From assembly GCA_021640185.1 (NCBI GenBank), contig JAJXDX010000004.1, positions 1-20,544 of the forward strand: DNA of 20,544 nucleotides, read 5' to 3'. Below the pieces are notes generated by a model. That model was not told where the DNA came from and made no database searches. It saw only the letters and a program-made list of their open reading frames with translations. The translations under genes were made by a program, and so were the position numbers. The DNA comes from Oscillospiraceae bacterium. GTDB lineage: Bacteria; Bacillota; Clostridia; Oscillospirales; Acutalibacteraceae. This document shows, in pieces, positions 5,915-13,457 of the stretch (position 1 is the stretch's first letter; each line of letters begins with the position of its first letter).

Positions 5915-7207
5915 ATGCAAATGACAGCTGCAGAGCCTGCAGCCATCTATGTAGATGCGAGCTGCGGCGATGACCGTGCGGACGGTGCGACCCCTGCCAC
6001 GGCGATCGCCAGCCTGGAGCGACTGGAGAGCTTTACGTTAAAACCGGGCACACGGGTGCTCTTTCGCGCCGGCGGCATCTGGTACGGCAGCTATCACCCT
6101 GTCGGCGGCGGTCTGCCGCAGCAGCCGGTTATCATTACACGCTACGGTGCGGGGCCCGATCCGATCCTGTGCGGGACGACAGAGAGCAGCACGGTCTATA
6201 TCCGCAATATGAGCCATTTGGTGCTGGAACGGCTGGAGATCACACACAGCTGCCGCAAAACGGACCGCCCTCTTCGAGGGGTGTATCTTTGTTATGGCGG
6301 TGAGGGAGGCGAATACCGGGATATTTGTCTGCGCGATCTGTATATCCACGACATCGGCGGCTGTGCGCAGCGAGAGGCGGGCGGCTTGGTCATCTGGGCG
6401 GATACGGCGGAGCGACCGGTCACCTTTTCCCGGCTGACGGTGGCGGGCTGTACGATCTGCGATCAGGCAGCACAGGGGATAACGTTCTCATCGGTATACA
6501 GCTACCGTACCGGTATCGATTGGACGGATAAGCCCTACGCTCCGTCCCGGGATATCCATATCTGTGACAATTACATCGCCCGGTGCGGCGGCGACGGGAT
6601 CTTCCAGTCGTGTGCAGACGACCCGGTGCTGGAGCGTAATACCGTTACCGGCTGCTGCTTTGCCGGAAACACCGCTTATGCCGGCATTTGGCCGCACAAT
6701 TCTCAGAGGCCGGTCATGCGCGGCAATGAATCCTTCGGCAATCGGCTGGTCGGCGGTGACGGGCAGGGCTATGATGTGGACATCAACTGCACGGATAGCG
6801 TGGTGGAGCGGAACTACAGCCATCATAACGAGGGCGGATCCATTTTGTTGTGTACCTCCGGAGATATCGGCGGCTACAATAACGGTATTCTGGTGCGGGA
6901 TAATCTCTGCGAGGAGGATCTCGGTCAGATCTTTACCCTGTCCGGCCCCTTGCGGCAGGTCCGGCTGATAGGCAACCGGGTGACGGTGCGTCAGCAGCCC
7001 CATACGCGTCTGATCGGCTTTTACCAATGGGGGCAAAGCGGCGGCGGACCGGAGCAGGTCGAGATCGTCGGTAATGACTTTACGTTGGATAGCGACGGTC
7101 ATGATCAGGTGTGCTGGGATACGCATCCCATCGTGCGGGATAACCGTTTTGCGGGCAGCTATGACTATGGCGACCTATGGATGACCGGGCAAGATCGATC
7201 CCAATGA
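5915..7207 (+). CDS. Cytoplasmic right-handed parallel beta-helix protein
   Basis: A 430-residue protein with the N-terminal IYVDASCGDDRADGATPATAIASL pattern (from residue 10) that opens many bacterial right-handed beta-helix proteins, followed by repeated short strands with Asn ladders (RNMSHLVLERLEI, RDIHICDNYI, RPVMRGNESF). It closely parallels the lipoprotein encoded at 13454: both share DGIFQS, AG(I/M)WPH, GGDGQG(Y/F)DVDI(N/D)C (about residue 280 here), NEGG and GQIFTLSGP. Beta-helix proteins include polysaccharide lyases and hydrolases; catalysis here is inferred, and the acidic DVDI stretch is a candidate active or metal site. It has no signal peptide, and an in-frame TGA just upstream (5906-5908) excludes a longer start. 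It lacks the C-terminal cap of its paralogue. First gene of the operon; its stop overlaps a possible ATG (ATGA, 7204). Confidence 0.85.
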   Translation: MQMTAAEPAAIYVDASCGDDRADGATPATAIASLERLESFTLKPGTRVLFRAGGIWYGSYHPVGGGLPQQPVIITRYGAGPDPILCGTTESSTVYIRNMSHLVLERLEITHSCRKTDRPLRGVYLCYGGEGGEYRDICLRDLYIHDIGGCAQREAGGLVIWADTAERPVTFSRLTVAGCTICDQAAQGITFSSVYSYRTGIDWTDKPYAPSRDIHICDNYIARCGGDGIFQSCADDPVLERNTVTGCCFAGNTAYAGIWPHNSQRPVMRGNESFGNRLVGGDGQGYDVDINCTDSVVERNYSHHNEGGSILLCTSGDIGGYNNGILVRDNLCEEDLGQIFTLSGPLRQVRLIGNRVTVRQQPHTRLIGFYQWGQSGGGPEQVEIVGNDFTLDSDGHDQVCWDTHPIVRDNRFAGSYDYGDLWMTGQDRSQ

Positions 7208-7233
7208 AAATTCGGAGAGGAGCGGGAAAAAGT

Positions 7234-10200
7234 ATGAACATCAGGAAAACAGCCTTCAGCAAATGCCTGTCGATCCTTCTTTGCGCCTGCCTGCTGTTGG
7301 GACTTTGCCAAGTGGCCCTGATGCGGGTCGATGCGGCAAGCGGCGAGAGCGGCGTGTGGTTTGAGAAGGGCAAGGAAACGGTTTGGTGGAACTGGGACTG
7401 GAACCATGGGCAGGACGGCGGACGGTTCGCCATCACCTACCCCGACGGTGTGTGGACGGCCACGGCGAATTTCGGCTGGGTGGACCATCTGAATACACAG
7501 ACGGCTGACAGCGCCAACTGGTTGGAGCTGGATCTGGCGGAACACGGGCTTTTGAAGTATGACATCGTCTCAGGGGGCGCGCCCAAGCTGACGCTGGTGC
7601 TGAAAGACGGCAATGGCAGCAGGAATATAACCGTTGGCACGGTAGGGACCGGTGCCGGCACCTTCGACTTGGAAAACAATGCGGACGTGAAGGCATTGGC
7701 GCAGGACGGTAAGGTGACGGTCCAGGGGCTGTATTTTGACTTCACCGGTGCCGATGGGCAGACCATCGCGGTCAAGGACTTCCGGTTCGCACCGAGACCG
7801 GTCACGGAGGAGGTTGCGCCCGACTGGTTCGACCGGGATCAGGCCAACGGCTGGTGGAACTGGGATTGGCGGCACGCGCAGGACGATCAGGGACGGTTCT
7901 TCATCACGTTCCCGGAGGATGTGTGGACGCTGAAGACCGGTGCCGATTGGGTACCGCAGGTGAACTCCGACTGGTCGGAGAGCCGCAGCTGGGTGCAGCT
8001 CGACCTGAACGTACAGAACACGCTGTATTACGACATCACCTCCGAATTGCAGCCGAAGCTGGTGCTGCGGCTGCAGAACGGGGCGGACGACACCTATGTG
8101 ACCGTCGGTCAGACGGGCAGCGGCGCCGGGAGCTTTGATCTGGCGGGCAGCGCAGAGGTGCAGGCAGCGGTGCAGGACGGTAAGGTGACCGTCAAGGGCA
8201 TCCGCTTTGAATTCGCCGGATCGGCGGGCAAGACCATCGCGGTCAAGGACTTCCGGTTCGCGCCGAGACCGGTCACGGAGGAGGTCGCGCCCGACTGGTT
8301 CGACCGGGATCGGGCCAACGGCTGGTGGAACTGGGATTGGCGGCACGCGCAGGACGATCAGGGACGGTTCTTCATCACGTTCCCGGAGGATGTGTGGACG
8401 CTGAAGACCGGTGCCGATTGGGTACCGCAGGTGAACTCCGACTGGTCGGAGAGCCGCAGCTGGGTGCAGCTCGACCTGAACGTACAGAACACGCTGTATT
8501 ACGACATCACCTCCGAATTGCAGCCGAAGCTGGTGCTGCGGCTGCAGAACGGGGCGGACGACACCTATGTGACCGTCGGTCAGACGGGCAGCGGCGCCGG
8601 GAGCTTTGATCTGGCGGGCAGCGCAGAGGTGCAGGCAGCGGTGCAGGACGGTAAGGTGACCGTCAAGGGCATCCGCTTTGAATTCGCCGGATCGGCGGGC
8701 AAGACCATCGCGGTCAAGGACTTCCGGTTCGCGCCGAAAAAGGGCCAGCCGGAAGAGCCGCAGAAGGAACTGCCGCCCGAGTCATGGCTGCTGGATCAGT
8801 CGGCAAGCAATTGGTGGAGCTGGGACTGGAACCTGAAGTCCGGAGCCGCCCCTCAGCGCTTTACGGTGGAGCAGGCGGCTGACGGCACCGTGACCCAAAA
8901 GATGCTGGGCAGCTTTTTGGATCTGAAATATCTGGCAGCGGATCAGAAGATCGATGTGGATAAGACGCCCTATCTGTTCGTCGATATCACGGCGGAGTAT
9001 CCCTATGACCTGTATCTGCTGGTTTCCGGCAGCAGTGAGGGCAACAACGGTGTGCCGGTGCAGCGGGACGTTCCGGCCGGGACCTTCAAAAGGCAGCTTG
9101 ATCTGCGCGAGGTGCTGGCGGACCGCATAAGCGACGGTAAGATCGGTCTGTTCGGCTTCCGCATCGAGCCCAAGGATGACCCCGGCAACAAGACCATCGT
9201 GTTCCGTACATTGGATATCGGAGCGGCGGATGCCGAGCTGTTCGGTACCCGTCCGGCAGCCCCGGCTATCAGTGTGGATACGGTGCAGCCGGCGGCGCAG
9301 GTAACGCTGACGGTGACGGCACCGGAGGATGCCCGCGCGGTGCAGTACCGTCTGGGCGAGAGCGGCGTTTGGAAAGCCTATGAGGGGCCGCTGACGCTGA
9401 AAAAGAACATCCGCGTGTATGCCCGATATGTATCGGCGGACGGCTATTGGTCGATGAGCACCTCTCGGCAGCTGTCCAATGTCATCGCCGGTCATACGGA
9501 GGAAGTGCAGCCGGTGCAGCCGATCTGGTTCGATCGGGGAGAGGAAAACGAGTGCTGGTACAACTGGGATTGGCGGCACGGCAAAAACGATGAAGGCCGT
9601 TTCTTCATCACGTATCCGGAGGATCGGTGGACAGCCGCGATCGGTCAGAGCTGGGTCAACCGTCTGGAAACGCAGCACAACTTCCAGCGGTATCACGTGA
9701 CGATCGATCTGGACGAGCAAAATGCGCTGTTCTATAAGATCCAGAGCGAGTTCGAACTCAATGTCAGCCTGAAGGTGCTGGTGGAGAACGGCAGTTACGC
9801 CACGGTCAAGGTGGGAACGGTGCCTGCCGGATACGCAGCCGGGTCTTTTTCGCTGGGGGATAACAGCGAGCTGCTGGCGTTGAGCGATGACGACAATAAG
9901 CTGGTGGTCTCCGGCCTGATCTTCGACGGCTTCTCGGTCGATCCGGGCAAGAAGTTCCATGTTGACCGCTGCATCTTCGACGGTGAGGATGCGTATTATG
10001 AAGGCTATCCCGGTCAAGAGGTGGCCGTGCGGGAGATCGAGCCGGGTTGGTTCTCTGCGGCACAGGTGGATCGCTGGACGACAGAGGGCTTGCCGGTGAA
10101 TAGCGGCACCGCCGGATCGGTCGCCATCGATGTGGATAACGATTGGCGTTATACCGTTCTGGACCCGGCGCAGTCGACGGAGATCACCTCCGGCGGCGAT

Positions 10201-11391
10201 CCCGTGACGGTGAATTTGAAGGGCGCCGATCATCTGTTTTATCAGATCCGCACCACGACGCAGGTGAAGCTGCAGCTGGCGGTGCGTTCTCAGGGAAAGG
10301 TGTTCTATGTAGATGTGCTGACGCTGGATGCAGGGCAGCACGAGGGCAAGACGGATCTGGCAAAAATACAGGCACTGAGCGAACTGGCCAATCACGGCGT
10401 ACTGCGGGTGATGGGGGTGCGGTTCGTTCCGGTGGATGCGGCTGACGGCAGCACGGTCAAGGTAGATCGGTTCGCCTTTAACCGCGGCTCGGCTGCCTAT
10501 CCGCCCTACGTGGATGAGGCGCAGGTCGAGGCTGACCGTCTGGCAGCGGCGCAGGCGGACGCGTGGATCCGGGCGATCGGCACGGTGACGAAGGATAGCA
10601 AGGCCGCCATCGAGCGGGCGCGGGCCGCCTATGAGGCGCTGACCGCTGTGCAAAAGCATTATGTACAGTATTATCCCGTTCTGACGGCGGCAGAAACAGC
10701 CTATGCCGATCTCGTCAATGCCGATAAGCCGGCAGATCAGGTGGATGTGGATGCGCTGCTGCGGCGTATCGATGAGGAGCCGGGTTCGCTGATCGACATT
10801 CGGACGGAGAACGGGATCGCTCTTCCGGCACAGGTGTTGGCGGCGGCGAAAAACCGGGATTGTGACCTGCAGGTCAGCGTGTACGACCGGAAAAGCGGTG
10901 CTCTGCTCTATGCGGTGCTGGTGGGGGCCGAGGATATGACCGATACCTCCCACGGGTTCGACGCTCGTCTGCAGCCGGAGGAAAAGAGCCTGTCCGACGG
11001 CACGGCGGCCGTGCGGTTGTCCGTCAGCAAGGATAATACGGTCGCCGCCTATGTAAAGCTCGGGCTGGCGACCCGCAGCACCGCCTGGCAGGCGGATACG
11101 CTGTGGTTTTACCGTCAGCTGGAGGACCGCACGGCGGAGATCGCTTACGGAGCATCGAAGGACGGCGAGAGCGCCTGGTTCTCGATGGCGACCGGCGGCG
11201 AATATCTGCTGGCGGCGCGGCGGCTCGCGTCGCAGGAGCGTGACGGAGCCACCTCCGCACCGCTCACCGGTGAGCGGCACACGAAGGCATTGCCCATCGC
11301 ACTGGCGGTCAGCGCAGCGGCGCTGGCGACGATCGGCAGCGTGGATATCATCAAAAGAAGAAGGGAAATGAGGCATAATGAAGATCAGTAA
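7234..11391 (+). CDS. Giant surface protein with six Trp-rich WNWDW modules
   Basis: A 1385-residue exported protein. A signal peptide covers about residues 1-34. Six related modules of roughly 150 residues begin with W-F/L-D-x and a W-W/Y-N-W-D-W core near residues 42, 198, 355, 517, 764 and 937 (the fourth and sixth diverge), and most end in VKDFRFA. An Ig/Fn-like segment lies between modules four and five (about 673-753). After the modules come a helical stretch resembling FIVAR-type domains (1093-1161), another beta-rich domain, and a C-terminal membrane helix (about 1353-1370) followed by KRRREMRHNEDQ. There is no LPXTG sorting motif. I do not recognise the WNWDW module as a named family; exposed tryptophans suggest carbohydrate binding (inference). 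ATG 7234 is chosen because the signal peptide starts there and GGAGAGGAGC precedes it; ATG 7204, overlapping the previous stop, would add 10 residues. Modules two and three are a recent duplication. Confidence 0.88.
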   Translation: MNIRKTAFSKCLSILLCACLLLGLCQVALMRVDAASGESGVWFEKGKETVWWNWDWNHGQDGGRFAITYPDGVWTATANFGWVDHLNTQTADSANWLELDLAEHGLLKYDIVSGGAPKLTLVLKDGNGSRNITVGTVGTGAGTFDLENNADVKALAQDGKVTVQGLYFDFTGADGQTIAVKDFRFAPRPVTEEVAPDWFDRDQANGWWNWDWRHAQDDQGRFFITFPEDVWTLKTGADWVPQVNSDWSESRSWVQLDLNVQNTLYYDITSELQPKLVLRLQNGADDTYVTVGQTGSGAGSFDLAGSAEVQAAVQDGKVTVKGIRFEFAGSAGKTIAVKDFRFAPRPVTEEVAPDWFDRDRANGWWNWDWRHAQDDQGRFFITFPEDVWTLKTGADWVPQVNSDWSESRSWVQLDLNVQNTLYYDITSELQPKLVLRLQNGADDTYVTVGQTGSGAGSFDLAGSAEVQAAVQDGKVTVKGIRFEFAGSAGKTIAVKDFRFAPKKGQPEEPQKELPPESWLLDQSASNWWSWDWNLKSGAAPQRFTVEQAADGTVTQKMLGSFLDLKYLAADQKIDVDKTPYLFVDITAEYPYDLYLLVSGSSEGNNGVPVQRDVPAGTFKRQLDLREVLADRISDGKIGLFGFRIEPKDDPGNKTIVFRTLDIGAADAELFGTRPAAPAISVDTVQPAAQVTLTVTAPEDARAVQYRLGESGVWKAYEGPLTLKKNIRVYARYVSADGYWSMSTSRQLSNVIAGHTEEVQPVQPIWFDRGEENECWYNWDWRHGKNDEGRFFITYPEDRWTAAIGQSWVNRLETQHNFQRYHVTIDLDEQNALFYKIQSEFELNVSLKVLVENGSYATVKVGTVPAGYAAGSFSLGDNSELLALSDDDNKLVVSGLIFDGFSVDPGKKFHVDRCIFDGEDAYYEGYPGQEVAVREIEPGWFSAAQVDRWTTEGLPVNSGTAGSVAIDVDNDWRYTVLDPAQSTEITSGGDPVTVNLKGADHLFYQIRTTTQVKLQLAVRSQGKVFYVDVLTLDAGQHEGKTDLAKIQALSELANHGVLRVMGVRFVPVDAADGSTVKVDRFAFNRGSAAYPPYVDEAQVEADRLAAAQADAWIRAIGTVTKDSKAAIERARAAYEALTAVQKHYVQYYPVLTAAETAYADLVNADKPADQVDVDALLRRIDEEPGSLIDIRTENGIALPAQVLAAAKNRDCDLQVSVYDRKSGALLYAVLVGAEDMTDTSHGFDARLQPEEKSLSDGTAAVRLSVSKDNTVAAYVKLGLATRSTAWQADTLWFYRQLEDRTAEIAYGASKDGESAWFSMATGGEYLLAARRLASQERDGATSAPLTGERHTKALPIALAVSAAALATIGSVDIIKRRREMRHNEDQ
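7760..8702 (+). repeat. 471-bp tandem duplication within the surface-protein gene
   Basis: The stretch starting near 7760 is repeated exactly 471 bp (157 codons) downstream from 8231, and a partial third copy of about 35 bases follows at 8703-8737. Comparing the units by eye, I find only three differences (7791 A/G, 7815 T/C, 7841 A/G), all in the first 85 bases and giving one amino-acid change (Gln to Arg). The frame is preserved, so one whole module was duplicated recently or is kept uniform by recombination. Confidence 0.95.
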
Positions 11392-12634
11392 GATAGCGAC
11401 CAAATGGCTGTCCGTTGCGGCAACGGCTGTGATGCTCCTATCTATGGCATCGGCAGGCTTTGGCGCATCCGCCGCGGCTCAGACGAAGAAGTTCCTGGAT
11501 CCCTTTGACGAAAGCTCCTACCAAAAGGTGAACGGCCATTGGACCTTCACCAAGGCAGACCGTTACACGGTCACGCTGCCGGATAACTACGATGTGGATC
11601 TGGCTAAGATCGACGGCAACGGCGGCGTATTCGGCTTCAATCCCAATAAACCGGCGCTGGCGGCTTTCAGCACCGGTAAGACGCTTAAGCTGTTCAAGGA
11701 GATCTATGGCGACACACCGTATGTCCGAAAGAACAACTTGATGAAAAACTATGTGGCGGTGGAGACCGAAATGGTGTATCACTTTGCCAACGGTTTCAAG
11801 GATTTCGAGTTTATGGGGATCGCCAGCTCGGACAGCGGCAGCGGCAACTGGGCGGGCGCCTACGGTATGGAGGAGGATCCCGTGGTAGAATTCTACTACT
11901 CCGACCGTGCGGATGGCGGCTGGAAGGCGATGACCTATGCTTCCCTGCGGGTGATGCCCGCCGCGGAATCGTCTACCTATTGCTATTTCACCAACGGTGA
12001 ACGCAACACCTCCTCCGCCAAGCCGACCATTCCTACCTCGGCTCGGTATCTGAAGATCCGGTTCAAAAACGGCTGCACGTATGATAAGGCCACCGGCAAA
12101 TGGGAGGAAAATTACAAAAACTGGCAGTGTGTGCTGGGCTACTTGCTGGTCAATGAGTATACCGCTCCGCAAAGCGGCAACAGCGGCTCCGGGAACCAGA
12201 GCCAGGTCTCCAAGCCCGGCAGCACCGATCAGACCGGCTCGAGCGTCCCCGGCTCGAGCGCCCCCGGTTCGAGCGCCCCCGGCTCGTCCGGCCGGCCGGA
12301 TGGCGAAAACGTCACCTCCGGAAGCGTTCCCGATACCAGCTCCGACAACACTGCGGATGTGTCCCAGACCCCCGACGGGAAGCAGCCGGATACGGCGGAT
12401 AAGCCCGCCAACGGGACCGCCGGGCTGACCGATGAGGAAGTGATCGCCAAATACGGCGACGGCGATACCCGGTTCGAAAAGCATATGGACGGGGACAGTG
12501 TGATCTATGTGCTGACCAGTCGGAAGAACGATTGGGTCTTCAACGGTATCCTTATCGCCTGCAATGCAGTGGTGCTGGCCGGCATCGCGGTAGCGGCGAT
12601 CCTTATTGCCCGCAAAAAGGGCAGCGGGCAGTGA
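11378..12634 (+). CDS. Membrane-anchored surface protein with Ser/Pro/Gly linker
   Basis: A 418-residue exported protein of unrecognised family. The signal peptide ends near residue 34 (SAAA before QTKKF). A beta-rich globular domain spans about residues 35-265, with Trp/Tyr/Phe-rich strands (WTFTKADRYTV, VETEMVYHFANGFKDFEF, ARYLKIRFKNG) suggesting a galactose-binding-like or carbohydrate-binding fold (inference). A Ser/Pro/Gly/Thr-rich linker follows (about 265-350, including PGSSAPGSSAPGSS), then a short folded segment, a transmembrane helix (about 390-411) and the cytoplasmic tail RKKGSGQ. There is no LPXTG. The start overlaps the end of the giant surface-protein gene by 14 bases, indicating coupled expression; GAGG lies just upstream. 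Together they look like two components of a surface glycan-binding complex. Confidence 0.82.
   Translation: MKISKIATKWLSVAATAVMLLSMASAGFGASAAAQTKKFLDPFDESSYQKVNGHWTFTKADRYTVTLPDNYDVDLAKIDGNGGVFGFNPNKPALAAFSTGKTLKLFKEIYGDTPYVRKNNLMKNYVAVETEMVYHFANGFKDFEFMGIASSDSGSGNWAGAYGMEEDPVVEFYYSDRADGGWKAMTYASLRVMPAAESSTYCYFTNGERNTSSAKPTIPTSARYLKIRFKNGCTYDKATGKWEENYKNWQCVLGYLLVNEYTAPQSGNSGSGNQSQVSKPGSTDQTGSSVPGSSAPGSSAPGSSGRPDGENVTSGSVPDTSSDNTADVSQTPDGKQPDTADKPANGTAGLTDEEVIAKYGDGDTRFEKHMDGDSVIYVLTSRKNDWVFNGILIACNAVVLAGIAVAAILIARKKGSGQ
12236..12286 (+). repeat. 15-bp tandem repeats encoding the PGSSA linker
   Basis: Three 15-bp units of the form GGCTCGAGCGCCCCC (12236, 12251, 12266), differing by single bases, plus a partial fourth, encode the repeated Gly-Ser-Ser-x-Pro linker. 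Such repeats can expand or contract without a frameshift. Confidence 0.85.
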
Positions 12635-12665
12635 TCTTTTCAAACAGAAAGGACGGTGACCACCG

Positions 12666-13457
12666 ATGCGAAAGCCTGCAGCGCCGACCGGCAAAAAGCG
12701 GCCGGCAGCCGTATGGCGGGCGCCGCTGCTCATCGCATCGGTGCTGGCTGCCGTGGGAGCGCTTATGCTGGTACATCATGTCTTAAAGCCGGCGGATGCG
12801 GTATATATGACCGTAGACGGCACGGCGGTCGGCAGCGAGGAGCTGCGATTTTATCTGCAAAAAAACCGGGCGGCGGCGGTACGCCGTTTTGCCGATAGCC
12901 GCCGCACGGCGGAGGCCGGCTTTTGGGATACGCCGCAGGACGGCGTTGCCCCCATAGACTATCTGATCGAACTGGCGACCGATGACTTGCGGCAGGATCA
13001 TGCCTTGTTCGCCGATGCGGCGCGCCTGACGGACACGCCTTGCCTGACGTTCCGGCAGCTGTGTCAGCAGCTGGAGGAGGAAAATGCCCGTCGGGAACAG
13101 GGCACGTTCTATGGAGTACAGCGCTACACGCCGATCACCTATCTGGATCATGTCAAGAGCAACCTGATCCTGCAGCATAAAAGGGAGCTGAAGGCGCAGA
13201 ACGGTATGTTCTCGCCGGATGAAGCGACGCTGGAGGCGTTCTATAACAGCCACCGGACAGCCGACCCTCTTTTCTGCCGGGAGGATGGCAGTCATAAGCC
13301 CTTTGCCGACGTGCGGGCAAAGGTCGCCTATCTGTATGAGCAGGAGGAATACCGCGTCTATCTGCAGACGCTGCTCGGACAGCAGCGGGTCGAAATACAG
13401 CGGGACGCGATCCGCCGTTTGGCCGAATCAATGGAAGAACAGGAGGAACCCCTATGA
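12666..13457 (+). CDS. Membrane-anchored SurA/PrsA N-domain-like protein (possible foldase relative)
   Basis: A 263-residue protein with a basic N-terminus (RKPAAPTGKKRP), one membrane helix at about residues 19-40, and an extracellular part that starts VYMTVDGTAVGSEELRFYLQKNR (about 47-67), the pattern opening the N-terminal domain of SurA/PrsA/SecA-adjacent parvulin foldases. The rest is mostly helical and charged. No recognisable parvulin catalytic domain is visible, so it is more likely a chaperone-like or scaffold protein than an active isomerase. It lies 31 bases after the surface-protein gene with AGAAAGGACGG upstream, and its stop overlaps the next start (ATGA at 13454). A role in folding or assembling the exported proteins of this operon is inference. 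Confidence 0.65.
   Translation: MRKPAAPTGKKRPAAVWRAPLLIASVLAAVGALMLVHHVLKPADAVYMTVDGTAVGSEELRFYLQKNRAAAVRRFADSRRTAEAGFWDTPQDGVAPIDYLIELATDDLRQDHALFADAARLTDTPCLTFRQLCQQLEEENARREQGTFYGVQRYTPITYLDHVKSNLILQHKRELKAQNGMFSPDEATLEAFYNSHRTADPLFCREDGSHKPFADVRAKVAYLYEQEEYRVYLQTLLGQQRVEIQRDAIRRLAESMEEQEEPL

Noticed and set aside
8782..11403. An 873-codon open frame on the minus strand opposite the giant surface-protein gene
   Set aside because: It is antisense to a clearly coding frame, its composition (Arg/His/Gln/Ile-rich) is that of a shadow frame in GC-rich DNA, and it has no family motif.
11438..12733. A 431-codon minus-strand frame opposite the second surface protein
   Set aside because: Shadow of the plus-strand gene, which has a signal peptide, linker and membrane anchor in proper order.
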